This document shows, piece after piece, positions 33,833 through 42,315 of a DNA stretch of 64,000 nt. Origin of the DNA: Ensifer adhaerens (lineage in GTDB: Bacteria > Pseudomonadota > Alphaproteobacteria > Rhizobiales > Rhizobiaceae); assembly GCF_002007205.1 (NCBI RefSeq), contig NZ_LAZS01000010.1, positions 1 to 64,000 on the forward strand, read 5' to 3'. Each line of letters begins with the position of its first letter. The first letter of the stretch is position 1. The notes under the pieces are model-generated. The model was not told where the DNA came from. It searched no databases and saw only the letters and a list, made by a program, of their open reading frames with translations. The translations under genes were made by a program, and so were the position numbers.

Positions 33833-35605
33833 ATGGAAGCCAGCAGAAATGCGGGTCATATGAATTGCAGTGCCGTTGCAGAATGCGAGGCGCGAGCCGC
33901 CCTTGAGCGCATTCTTGCCGACAGCCAGTTTCACGCGACCGAGCGTCATCGCAAGCTGTTGCGATACCTGGTCGACGAGTTTTTCGCTGGCCGTTCGGGC
34001 CAGGTGAAAGCCTACACGATCGCCATAGACGTCTTCGGACGACCCGCCTCCTTCGATCCTGCGACCGATCCGATCGTGCGCGTGGAAGCTTCGCGCCTGC
34101 GCGCCGCACTGGCGCAGTACTACGAGGCGCTCGGCGAAAGAGCGGAGCTTCGGATCGAGCTGCCGAAGGGCAATTACGTGCCGCAGTTCGTGATCGGCAG
34201 CGAGTCCCTGAGGGGTCTGCCCGAAAGCGTTGCGCCGGCTGCGGAGCCGGTAGGCGAACAGCCGGCCGAACCGGCGATTGTGCCGCCCGTCGCCTCGCGC
34301 AGATTGCACCCTCTCGCTGGTATCGCCGCGCTCGGAGCCGGCGTGGTTGTCATGGCCGGCGCCTTCTACATGTCGGTTGCCGACCGCCTTCCCTGGCAAC
34401 CGGTTTTCTCAGCGAAGCCGACGATCGTCGTTGACGTGCCGACGCGGCAAGGGGCCGACGACGACGTGCAGAAGAAGGCGGGGAACTATCTCGTCCACGC
34501 GCTCTCCCAGTTTTCCGCCGTCCGCACGCTCGCGCAGCCCTCGCCGGCAGGAGTGGACGTGGCGTCCATAACCGGATGGGTGCCGTCCGCGCCGCCGGTC
34601 AAGCTGGAGGGCAGCAAGGAATACAGGCTATCCATCGCCTACAGCGCCGATGAGCGCAGGCATGAGGTCTCCTGGCAGGTGATCGATGTGCAGAGCAACG
34701 AGGCCTTGAGGGCCGGCAGCTCGAAGGCGGCGCTCGGCAGCGGCGATGCGCGGGAGATTCAGGAGACGCTGCTTTCTCGTCTCGCCTTTTCTCTCGTCGG
34801 CGATGAGGGCGTCATTGTCAGCCTGGAGGCTGCGCGGCAGTTGGTGACGCCATCGATCGGTTTCGGTTGCGTACTTCAGGCGGATGTCGCGCTGGCGCGG
34901 ATAGACGCGGAGGGGCTGGCTTTGGCCCGCGGCTGCCTCGAGAAAACGGTGGCCTACCAGGCCGCCGACGCCGACGTCTTGGCCAGCCTGGCGATGGTTT
35001 TGGTCGCGACCGGCGAGGCGAGTGCTGCGCCAGCGGTGGCTGAGCGTGCCCTGAACCTGGCAGACAAGGCCGTTGCGCTGGCGCCGCAATCGAGCCAGAG
35101 CTACGTCGCCCAGATGCAGGCGCGCTTTGCGGCCGGCGAGGCGGAAGCGGCGTTCATCTCCGGTCGCCGCGCGGCGGCGCTCAATCCCCTCGATGACGCC
35201 ATTCCGGCGCGGCTCGGCCTGCTGCTTTTCGTCAGCGGTGCCTATTCGGAAGGGGTGAACCTGGCCCGCGCGGCGGACGCCGGCAGCGAGTATCTGCATC
35301 ACGACGCCGCGCTGACCCTGGCGCTGGAAGACTATCGGAGTGGCCGCTATAGCGACGCGCTCAGGCGCGCCCGCGAGCTTGCCAACCCGGCGGACACAAC
35401 CGTCAACCTTTTGCGCGTGGCATCGGCGGGCCAGCTCGGCCTGACGCGGGAAGCGACCGGCGCCATGGACGGATTGCGCCTGAGCGAACCGCGCACGACG
35501 CAGCCGTTGGAAACGGAACTGGCCGCCCGCGGCTATGCGCCGGACCTGATCGCTCTCCTTGATGACGGCCTCGCCAAGGCCGGTTTGCATCCGGCCGCGC
35601 GCTAG
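33833..35605 (+). CDS. Membrane-anchored TPR regulator with N-terminal DNA-binding-like domain
   Basis: This 590-aa protein has an N-terminal domain (about 18-120) containing FHATERHRKLLRYLVDEFF and VRVEASRLRAALAQYYEALG, as found at the N-terminus of many rhizobial cyclase-like and TPR signalling proteins. One membrane helix lies near 161-181 (LAGIAALGAGVVVMAGAFYM). A periplasmic TolB/FlgO-like region (about 190-345) and TPR-like repeats to the end follow. This is a CadC-like layout, sensing outside and possibly binding DNA inside. The ATG at 33833 follows TTGGGAGCGCATC. The target is unknown. Confidence 0.7.
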   Translation: MEASRNAGHMNCSAVAECEARAALERILADSQFHATERHRKLLRYLVDEFFAGRSGQVKAYTIAIDVFGRPASFDPATDPIVRVEASRLRAALAQYYEALGERAELRIELPKGNYVPQFVIGSESLRGLPESVAPAAEPVGEQPAEPAIVPPVASRRLHPLAGIAALGAGVVVMAGAFYMSVADRLPWQPVFSAKPTIVVDVPTRQGADDDVQKKAGNYLVHALSQFSAVRTLAQPSPAGVDVASITGWVPSAPPVKLEGSKEYRLSIAYSADERRHEVSWQVIDVQSNEALRAGSSKAALGSGDAREIQETLLSRLAFSLVGDEGVIVSLEAARQLVTPSIGFGCVLQADVALARIDAEGLALARGCLEKTVAYQAADADVLASLAMVLVATGEASAAPAVAERALNLADKAVALAPQSSQSYVAQMQARFAAGEAEAAFISGRRAAALNPLDDAIPARLGLLLFVSGAYSEGVNLARAADAGSEYLHHDAALTLALEDYRSGRYSDALRRARELANPADTTVNLLRVASAGQLGLTREATGAMDGLRLSEPRTTQPLETELAARGYAPDLIALLDDGLAKAGLHPAAR

Positions 35606-35621
35606 CAGCCGGAGCTGATGG

Positions 35622-36647
35622 TCAGCTTTCAGCGGCGACCCGGATCACCAGCTTGCCGAAGTTGCGGCCTTCGAGCAGGCCGATGAATGCATCCGGCGCA
35701 TTCTCGATGCCGTCGACGACGTCTTCCCTGTAGCGGACCTTACCGCTTTTGATCCAGCCGGCCATCTCCTGATAGAAGGCGGGCCGCTGATCGGCGAATT
35801 CGCGCTGAATGAACCCCCTGATGAGCAGGCTCCGGCTCAGCACCTCGCGCATGACGCCAGGCAGCCGGTCACCACCGCCTTGCGCGCCGGCCGGCTGGTT
35901 GTAGTGCGCGATCAGGCCGCAGACGGGCACGCGGGCGAAGTCGTTCAACAGCGGGAACACCGCATCCCAGACATGGCCGCCGACATTCTCGAAATAGACG
36001 TCGATGCCCTTGGGGCAGGCGATTGCGAGTTGTTCGGCGAAGTCCGGCGCGCGGTGGTCGATCACCGCATCGAAGCCGAGCGTGTCGCGAACGAAGGCGC
36101 ATTTGTCCGCACCGCCGGCGATTCCGACCGCACGCGCGCCCTTGATGCGGGCGATCTGGCCGACCGCCGAGCCGACGGCGCCGCTTGCAGCCGCAACGAC
36201 GACTGTTTCGCCCGGGTTCGGCTTGCCGATCGTCAGCAGTCCGGCATAGGCGGTGAAGCCGGGCATGCCGAGAATGCCGAGCGCGGTCGATAGAGGCGCT
36301 GCATCCGGATCGAGCTTGCGCAGGTCAGCACCGCGCGACAGCGCATAGCTTTGCCAGCCGGAGTGGGAGAGCACGTAATCGCCATCGCTGAAATCCGGGT
36401 GGCGCGAGCGGACGACGCGGGCGACCGTGCCGCCCTCCATGACCGCGCCGATCTCCACCGGCTTGGCGTAGGAGCGTCCGGCGTTCATCCGGCCGCGCAT
36501 ATAGGGATCGAGCGAAAGGTAGAGGATCTTCAGGAGAACCTCGCCTTCCGCCGGCTCCGGGATTGCTGTCTCGGCGACCCGGAAATCGCTCGGCGTCGGT
36601 TTGCCGGATGGCCGGGCGGCAAGCAGGACCTGGGTGTTCTTGCTCAT
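35622..36647 (-). CDS. NADP-dependent oxidoreductase (CurA / leukotriene B4 dehydrogenase type)
   Basis: This 341-aa zinc-free medium-chain reductase reduces the double bond of alpha,beta-unsaturated carbonyls using NADPH. Typical parts are the N-terminal GroES-like fold with YLSLDPYMRGRM, the cofactor loop VVAAASGAVGSAVGQIARIK, and the catalytic-region sequence FENVGGHVWDAVFPLLNDFA. The ATG at 36647 is preceded by GGGAGAAAAAGACA; an upstream ATG at 36731 lacks a site. It is convergent with the TPR regulator and appears monocistronic. A role in detoxifying lipid-derived aldehydes or enones is likely. Confidence 0.9.
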   Translation of the reverse strand: MSKNTQVLLAARPSGKPTPSDFRVAETAIPEPAEGEVLLKILYLSLDPYMRGRMNAGRSYAKPVEIGAVMEGGTVARVVRSRHPDFSDGDYVLSHSGWQSYALSRGADLRKLDPDAAPLSTALGILGMPGFTAYAGLLTIGKPNPGETVVVAAASGAVGSAVGQIARIKGARAVGIAGGADKCAFVRDTLGFDAVIDHRAPDFAEQLAIACPKGIDVYFENVGGHVWDAVFPLLNDFARVPVCGLIAHYNQPAGAQGGGDRLPGVMREVLSRSLLIRGFIQREFADQRPAFYQEMAGWIKSGKVRYREDVVDGIENAPDAFIGLLEGRNFGKLVIRVAAES

Positions 36648-36820
36648 TGTCTTTTTCTCCCTGTCTTTGTCCCGATGCGCCGCGGCGACTGGACGCGCGA
36701 CGAGGGCCTCTTTTCGCATGAAACGGAACAAAGGCCTACAGACCTGTCATGAACCGGAAACGGCTCCGCGGGCTCGCCCCTGATGGGTGAGCCCGCGGCA
36801 TATTTGCGAGAACTGTGCGC

Positions 36821-38182
36821 TCAGGCGGCGTCGATCGCCTGCCTGAGATCCGCGATGATGTCGTCCGGATGTTCGATGCCGATCGAAAGCCTGACGTAAC
36901 CGGGCGTCACTCCGGTCTTGAGCTGGTCGATTTCCGACAGCTGCGAGTGCGTCGTCGTTGCCGGATGGATGGCAAGCGAGCGGGCGTCGCCGATGTTGGC
37001 GACATGGTAGAGCAGCTTCAGTCCGTCGATGAAACGGCGTCCCGCCTCGCGGCCATCCTTCAGTTCGAAGCCGACGAGTGCGCCGTAGTGGCCGTTCCGC
37101 AGATACTTCCCGCCGCGTGCCTTTGCCTCGCCGTCCTGGAACTTCGGGAAGATCACCCGCGCCACCTTCGGGTGGGTGCGGAGGAACTCGGCCACCTTGA
37201 TGGCATTCTCGTTGTGCTGCCGGATCCGGAGCGGCAGCGTTTCCAGACCCTGGATGAACTGGAAGACGTTCAGCGGGCTGATTGCGGCGCCGAGGTCGCG
37301 CAGGAGGACCGCGCGGGCGCGCAGGATATAGGGATGAAAAGCGATCGCTGCCGCCTTTTCGAGCCAGGTCTTGCCCTGGTAGCTCGGATCCGGCTCGTGC
37401 AGGTTCGGATGGCGCGCCTCATGCTCGTGCCAGGGAAACTGGCCGCTGTCGATGATCGCGCCGCCGATCGAGGTACCGTGGCCGCCGATGTACTTTGTCG
37501 TGGAGTAAACGACCACCGCCGCACCGTGATCGAAGGGACGGATCGTCAGCGGGGCCGCCGTGTTGTCGACGATCAGCGGAATGCCGAAGCGCTTGCCGAT
37601 CTCGGCGACCTCGGCGATCGGAAAGACCTCCAGCTTCGGATTCGGCAGGGACTCGGCATAATAGGCACGTGTCCGGTCGTCCGTCGCCCGGGCAAACGCC
37701 TCGGGATCGGCCGCATCGACGAAACGAACCTCGATGCCGAAACTTTTCAGCGTGGCGGCAAACAGTGCCCAGGTGCCGCCATAAAGGCCGGCGGCGCTGA
37801 CGACGTTGTCGCCGGCACGCGCAAGGTTCAGGAGCGCGAAGGCCGACGCCGCCTGGCCGGAGCCGAGCGCGAGCGCGGCCGCTCCACCTTCGAGTTCCGC
37901 CAGTCGCTGCTCGAAAGCGTCTTGCGTCGGGTTGGAAACGCGAGTGTAGAGATGTCCGGGAGCCTCCAGCGCAAAGAGCTTGTCGGCACCGTCGGTGCCG
38001 GGCAGCTGGTAGGAGGTCGTTTGGTAGATCGGCACGGCGACGGCGCCGCTTGCCGGATCGAAGCGATAGCTGCCGCCGTGAAGCGCCAGCGTTTCGGGAT
38101 GCAGCTGACCGCCGGCTTCACGCAGACCGGTCGGCGCCTTGATCTCGGCTGCAGCTTCGTCCGGCTTTTGATGGATCGTCAT
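36821..38182 (-). CDS. metY: O-acetylhomoserine sulfhydrylase (MetY-type)
   Basis: This 453-aa Cys/Met metabolism PLP enzyme condenses O-acetylhomoserine with sulfide or methanethiol to give homocysteine or methionine. It shows ETLALHGGSYRFDPASGAVA, the YTRVSNPTQDAFEQRLAELE segment, and the PLP lysine in VVYSTTKYIGGHGTSIGG. Its C-terminal TTTHSQLSEIDQLKTGVTPG is the family finish. The length fits MetY better than MetB/MetC (about 380-400). It lies 45 bases after a 2-oxoglutarate oxygenase gene on the same strand, probably as an operon. Confidence 0.92.
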   Translation of the reverse strand: MTIHQKPDEAAAEIKAPTGLREAGGQLHPETLALHGGSYRFDPASGAVAVPIYQTTSYQLPGTDGADKLFALEAPGHLYTRVSNPTQDAFEQRLAELEGGAAALALGSGQAASAFALLNLARAGDNVVSAAGLYGGTWALFAATLKSFGIEVRFVDAADPEAFARATDDRTRAYYAESLPNPKLEVFPIAEVAEIGKRFGIPLIVDNTAAPLTIRPFDHGAAVVVYSTTKYIGGHGTSIGGAIIDSGQFPWHEHEARHPNLHEPDPSYQGKTWLEKAAAIAFHPYILRARAVLLRDLGAAISPLNVFQFIQGLETLPLRIRQHNENAIKVAEFLRTHPKVARVIFPKFQDGEAKARGGKYLRNGHYGALVGFELKDGREAGRRFIDGLKLLYHVANIGDARSLAIHPATTTHSQLSEIDQLKTGVTPGYVRLSIGIEHPDDIIADLRQAIDAA

Positions 38183-38227
38183 GCCATTCTCCTTGGCTCT
38201 CAGGTTGATCGGCGTTGTCCGATTCAG

Positions 38228-39265
38228 TTAGGCGGGCACGGCCGCCTTCTGCTGTTCCAGCAGGTCGGCGTGGTGCGCGGCGGCGACATCGGGGTGCGAA
38301 CGCAGCCTGGATTTCAGCACGTTGCGGCCGACTTCGTGGAAGAGCGGGTTTTGCGGGTCCTGGGTGACGCCACGGACTTCGGCCGCAAGCTGGGGCGGCA
38401 GGTCGAGCACCGGGATGGTCGAGGCGAGGTTGGCGCCGAGGAAGAAGGCAACGGAAAGCCGGTCGCCGCCGGCCGGCGGCGTGACCACCCGGTGGATATT
38501 GGCAAGCAGATAGCCGTTCGACGCCAGCTCCAGCAGCTCGCCGACATTGATGACGAAGGTGCCGCGCTTCGGCGGCGCGTCGATCCAGCCGCCCTTGCCG
38601 TCGTCGACCTGCAAGCCGCCGACGACGTCCTGCAGCAGGATGGTGACGAAGCCGCCATCCTTGTGGGCGCCCACGCCCTGGTCGCTCTCGGTCTTGTCGC
38701 GGCCGGGATAGCGGATGATCTTCAGCAGCTGGTTGGGACCGTCACGATAGATCGGTCCGAAGACATCGGGTTTCTGGCCGAGCGCTTCGGAAAAAATCTC
38801 GATCAGCCGGATGCCGAGCCCGGTCACAGCTTCGATATAGCTAAGGATCGCCGGCTTCAGCTCCGGCAAGGCGTCCGGAAACTGGTTCGGACCGACGAGC
38901 CGCTTCCACGGCGCGTCACTGGTCGCGATGTCGAGGCTTTGGCGTTCGGGGCCGAAGTCGACCTGTTCGCGCCAGTCCTGGGTGCCGCGCGTATATTCGA
39001 GGCCGGCGCGATTGTAGCCGCGGAAGTGCGGCGACTTGCGCATCTCGATCGCCAGCTTGTCATCCTCCGGCAGTGCGAAGAAGCGACGCGAAAGCGACAG
39101 AATGCCATCGATCTCCTCCTGCGGAATACCGTGACCCTCGAGATAGAAAAAGCCCACCGAGCGGGCAACGCTGCGCAGTTCGTCAAGCGCTGCGGCCCGC
39201 TCGGGATGGCCCGCCGCAAAGCGTGCGAGGTCAAGGACGGGCAGGGTTGGATGTGTCTGGCTCAA
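38228..39265 (-). CDS. Fe(II)/2-oxoglutarate-dependent oxygenase, isopenicillin N synthase-like
   Basis: This 345-aa protein of the IPNS-like dioxygenase family has an N-terminal DIOX_N domain (LPVLDLARFAAGHPERAAAL) and a C-terminal jelly roll. Iron ligands are the HxD pair in GVGAHKDGGFVTILLQD and the distal His in LLANIHRVVTPPAGGDRLSV, which also supplies the Arg/Ser cosubstrate site. True penicillin chemistry is unlikely, since the group is functionally broad. It is upstream of metY in the same operon, so a sulfur-compound substrate is plausible but unproven. Confidence 0.88.
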   Translation of the reverse strand: MSQTHPTLPVLDLARFAAGHPERAAALDELRSVARSVGFFYLEGHGIPQEEIDGILSLSRRFFALPEDDKLAIEMRKSPHFRGYNRAGLEYTRGTQDWREQVDFGPERQSLDIATSDAPWKRLVGPNQFPDALPELKPAILSYIEAVTGLGIRLIEIFSEALGQKPDVFGPIYRDGPNQLLKIIRYPGRDKTESDQGVGAHKDGGFVTILLQDVVGGLQVDDGKGGWIDAPPKRGTFVINVGELLELASNGYLLANIHRVVTPPAGGDRLSVAFFLGANLASTIPVLDLPPQLAAEVRGVTQDPQNPLFHEVGRNVLKSRLRSHPDVAAAHHADLLEQQKAAVPA

Positions 39266-39731
39266 GCTGGTCTCCCTTGGTCGTTCGGGCGCCGAGGGCA
39301 GTCGGTAAAAGTGGCCCTGCCGCCGGTTCGGACATGATGGGAGCAGCCTAACCGGAGGCGGCTTATTAACTCAATATTGTCTATGGAAATTATGGACTAA
39401 ATTTCAACGAAAACGCGAAGCTTGCTTTCGAACGGAATTGGCTTGCGCGAAATTTCCGTCCCGACCGGCTGATTTCCGATTTTCTCCGGGCAGTCGCCCA
39501 GGTGCAAAGACGATCATCACACCAGCGTCGAAATCCGCTGGCGCCGGCAGCAAGGGGAGGGCACACGTCGGGTCGAACAACGGCGACAACCCCGCTTCGC
39601 TTCTGGCGAAACGGGGCCATTCTGTTATTGGCTTCCGGCATCGTTCAGGTCTGCCGCTCATCCGCGAAACAGGCGATCCGCGGAGGCAGACCGTTCCCGG
39701 GATGACGGCATTCCAAGATACGTGCGAGGGC
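39266..39731. other. 466-bp gene-free stretch
   Basis: No gene is supported on either strand. The segment 39356-39425 is AT-rich and, read on the minus strand, has promoter-like character for the oxygenase-metY operon. An imperfect stem (TCCGCG 39661-39666 with CGCGGA 39679-39684) lies near the end of the small gene at 39732. Open frames through here have poor protein character. Confidence 0.5.
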
Positions 39732-39968
39732 TCAGCAGCGGCCGAGGCTCGGGCGTGTCAGCAGTTCGTTGGTGAGATGCGCTCTCTGGCTGCCGCAGTC
39801 CTCGGCTTCCTTGAGCAGCGATGCCAGCGCCAGCTCGAGGCAGTATTGGACGCCTTCGACGTTGAGGGTCTTTGCGGAGTCGCGCGCATAGGTGACAAGA
39901 CGAGCCAGTGCCAAGAGCTCCTTTTCCTTGTCTTCCGGTTCCACCGGTACAGCAAATGAAGATAGCAT
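39732..39968 (-). CDS. Small hypothetical protein downstream of tfuA
   Basis: This 78-aa predicted helical cytosolic protein (EPEDKEKELLALARLVTYAR, VQYCLELALASLLKEAED) has no recognised domain. The ATG at 39968 follows GGGAGCTGGGGAAAATC, which decides it over upstream ATGs. It lies 119 bases after tfuA on the same strand. It could be transcribed with the peptide cluster, but the spacing leaves room for an own promoter. Function is unknown. Confidence 0.6.
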   Translation of the reverse strand: MLSSFAVPVEPEDKEKELLALARLVTYARDSAKTLNVEGVQYCLELALASLLKEAEDCGSQRAHLTNELLTRPSLGRC

Positions 39969-40087
39969 GATTTTCCCCAGCTCCCTTCGGATCGACAGAT
40001 CCAGTCCAGCGTGGCTAATCATAGCGTGACTTCGCGGCAGTGCGCGTGACATGAGCGTGACACACGTTGTATCTGAAAACCGCATCC

Positions 40088-40813
40088 TTAAGATGAAGCG
40101 TCAGGTTGACCGAGCAACCTCTTCCACATGCTGGTAGAATTGAATTTCCAGCTTTGCGCTACAACCGTCCGTTGGGTCGGCGCGTATCGTAGCGCATCGA
40201 GCAACTGCTGTGCGTCGATACGTTTCTGGTCGACATGTTCGGTTGCCAGCAGCGTGACGAGACGGTGAGCGTCGATCCCTGCCGGCAGCGCGACGCGCGC
40301 GGCGATGCCGGCCCAATTGCGCTCCTTGTAGAACATGTCCGACGCCGTCGCGCCGATCGACGCGACCAGTTCCGGAGCAAGGGCCTGGCTATGCGAAAGG
40401 CGCTTGAGCGTCGCATCGACGTTGACGAGCGGCAGGGTCAGCGGCAGATAGCCGAGTTCGGCCGGACCGTGGATCAGCGCAACGTCGGCGTCGTCAACCC
40501 GTTCTCCTTCGGCGTATTGCCGGTAGATTTCGCCAACGCCGACCATGCCGAAGGCAGCGCATTCCGCCGCGCGAAGCGCGCCCATGCTGGCGGCGCCGAA
40601 GACCCGCACGCCCCTCGACAACGCGTACAGGATCTCCTTGTGCCAGACGGGCGCGACGTTTTCGAAGTTGCCGTCGACCAGCCCGATCGCCGTCGCGCCG
40701 TCTTCGACCGCGCGCAGGACATCGCCCTGAACGGCGGGCGGGCGGATGACGATGTCCCTATCTGCCGCCTGGCCTGCGCCCGGCAGCGTCGGGCCTATGA
40801 AGACGACGTTCAT
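40088..40813 (-). CDS. tfuA: TfuA-like protein, YcaO partner
   Basis: This 241-aa protein of the TfuA family was first named from trifolitoxin production in Rhizobium and works with YcaO enzymes to form peptide backbone thioamides. Diagnostic segments are VVFIGPTLP at the start, IRPPAVQGDVLRAVEDGATA, FENVAPVWHKEILYALSRGV and the very conserved VFGAASMGALRAAECAAFGM, then LIHGPAELGYLPLTLPLVNV. The ATG at 40813 overlaps the ycaO stop (ATGA). TfuA proteins are thought to deliver sulfur to, or activate, the YcaO reaction; the mechanism is not settled. Confidence 0.93.
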   Translation of the reverse strand: MNVVFIGPTLPGAGQAADRDIVIRPPAVQGDVLRAVEDGATAIGLVDGNFENVAPVWHKEILYALSRGVRVFGAASMGALRAAECAAFGMVGVGEIYRQYAEGERVDDADVALIHGPAELGYLPLTLPLVNVDATLKRLSHSQALAPELVASIGATASDMFYKERNWAGIAARVALPAGIDAHRLVTLLATEHVDQKRIDAQQLLDALRYAPTQRTVVAQSWKFNSTSMWKRLLGQPDASS

Positions 40814-42057
40814 CCGACCTCCAGCGCGCGGGCGAGCGCCCGTTCTCCAAAGCGGCGCTTGCGCACGCCGTCGGGATTTTCGAGAGCCGGCACGATGACC
40901 TTGACCACGGAAAAAGGCGCAACGCCTTCCATCAGCGGGACGACGACAACCGTCCGGATGCCCGCGGCTTCGAGCCGCCGTATCACGAAATCGAGCAGCG
41001 CCTGCGGCCCGGCCGGGGTTTCGGCCGTTGCTACGGTTCTCCATTGCGGCACGGCCGCAAACAGGCGTTGCGTTTCCTCGGGCAGGTCGCGGGCGAATGT
41101 TTCAGGGAAGACGTCGTCGCGGGCGCCGCTGATATAGGTGAGCCGCGACTGGGCGGCTTCGGTCACCGCGCGGATCGCCGCGCGTCGCGCCACGGGGTGG
41201 GCGCCATGTCCGATCGTCACGTCGTGATAGCGGGGGTGCCTCGCCGACAGGATGCCCGCCTCGGCCAGGGTTGCGGCATAGCAGGGAATGCCGATGTCGC
41301 TGGTCATGTCGAACAGGCGCAGATCCAGGCCCGAAGACAGGATCCGCTTTGCCAGGTCGTCGAGAACGGGATCCCCGAAGCCTTTCGGATCGATGCAGCC
41401 ACGGTGCTTGCCGCTGAGCGGCAGCATCCGCCACAGCGTTTCGGCGTCGCGCTCGATGCGCTCCAGCAATCCGTGCAGGATCGCCTCGGTCTCGGTGTTG
41501 CCTGACGCCAGACCATCGGAGGATTGCCAATAGCGGCAACCGTCGATCGTCCGGTCGAGGATTGCCGCTTCGCGGGGAACCCACGTCGTCGCGCGGTCCG
41601 AGAGATCAAAGCCGCGGAGCCAGTCGATCGTTTCGTCGTCCCGAAGATCCGCCTGTCCCGCCGCGATGAGTCCTGGAAGCGGCAGCGCCGGATCGCCGGT
41701 GTCAGACAGCGCCCGGGCGGTCGCCGTTCTTGCCTGCACCGACGGCGCGCAGGCTATCGCGCGCTCGATCGCTTCCATGGCCGCCGAAACCTTGGCGTCG
41801 ATGTCGGTGATGCCTTTTCCCTGGTTGATGACGATCGATCGCGCATTGGGCGACACGGCGCTCCAAACGGGGATGCCGATCCGGTCGAGGCCGGTCAGCC
41901 GCGCAAGCCGGCTGACGCCGAGCGCCGGCAAGAACGCTTCAATCCGCCGGAAGGTTTCCTCGGGCGGGCAGGCGCGATCGCTGTATGAAAGTGCGTCGGC
42001 CGCCGGGCGGCTGAAATGCTCGTCCGGCGGCCGGCCAATTTCGGTGGCTTGTGCCAC
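40810..42057 (-). CDS. YcaO-like ATP-dependent peptide-modifying enzyme
   Basis: This protein of about 415 aa activates backbone amides with ATP so that Cys/Ser/Thr side chains or sulfide can attack. It shows NQGKGITDIDAKVSAAMEAI followed by ERA, the YcaO nucleotide-binding helix, and SSDGLASGNTETEAILHGLL followed by ERIERD, the Mg-ATP glutamates. The C-terminal SVVKVIVPALENPDG is typical of TfuA-linked members. The frame is open upstream, but only as a shadow of the peptide gene. The likely start is GTG at 42057, 7 bases after the peptide stop, with only a weak ribosome site, so translation may be coupled. It overlaps tfuA by 4 bases. Confidence 0.9.
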   Translation of the reverse strand: MAQATEIGRPPDEHFSRPAADALSYSDRACPPEETFRRIEAFLPALGVSRLARLTGLDRIGIPVWSAVSPNARSIVINQGKGITDIDAKVSAAMEAIERAIACAPSVQARTATARALSDTGDPALPLPGLIAAGQADLRDDETIDWLRGFDLSDRATTWVPREAAILDRTIDGCRYWQSSDGLASGNTETEAILHGLLERIERDAETLWRMLPLSGKHRGCIDPKGFGDPVLDDLAKRILSSGLDLRLFDMTSDIGIPCYAATLAEAGILSARHPRYHDVTIGHGAHPVARRAAIRAVTEAAQSRLTYISGARDDVFPETFARDLPEETQRLFAAVPQWRTVATAETPAGPQALLDFVIRRLEAAGIRTVVVVPLMEGVAPFSVVKVIVPALENPDGVRKRRFGERALARALEVG

Positions 42058-42064
42058 GCGCGAA

Positions 42065-42286
42065 TTAGCCGTCCATGAACCCGCCGGAAACGGAGCCGGA
42101 CGAGGCCGCGACCACGGCGAGATTGACGCCCTTATGCACCGCTGCCCCACTGCTGATGCGCAGGTCGTTGGCCGCGGCCAGCGGCCCTTGCGTCGGCTTC
42201 GCGATCTGCGAGACCGTACCCGCGTCGAGATCCGCAACCCAAAGCCTGTCGTCGCCCGCCAATCCAATCACCACTACTTTCGCCAT
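42065..42286 (-). CDS. Candidate RiPP precursor peptide of the YcaO-TfuA cluster
   Basis: This 73-aa peptide is encoded between the SARP gene and ycaO. A strong Shine-Dalgarno (AGGAGGGG) lies 5 bases before its ATG. The N-terminal part (VVVIGLAGDDRLWVADLDAG) looks like a small folded leader; the C-terminal end is small and polar (AASSGSVSGGFMDG), rich in Ser and Gly and free of Cys and Thr. That split is what a leader plus core would show. No other short gene lies by ycaO-tfuA. The assignment as precursor rests on size, position and translational signals. It is not similar to trifolitoxin precursor TfxA as I know it. Confidence 0.7.
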   Translation of the reverse strand: MAKVVVIGLAGDDRLWVADLDAGTVSQIAKPTQGPLAAANDLRISSGAAVHKGVNLAVVAASSGSVSGGFMDG

Positions 42287-42315
42287 CTGCCCCTCCTGTT
42301 GCTTGCTGTGAGAAA

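Noticed and set aside
36815-39337. An 840-residue plus-strand frame
   Set aside because: It lies antisense to metY and the 2-oxoglutarate oxygenase gene and shows no recognisable domain.
39438-39959. A 173-codon plus-strand frame in the gap before the small gene
   Set aside because: No ribosome site, no protein-like composition, and it runs antisense through the supported 78-aa gene.
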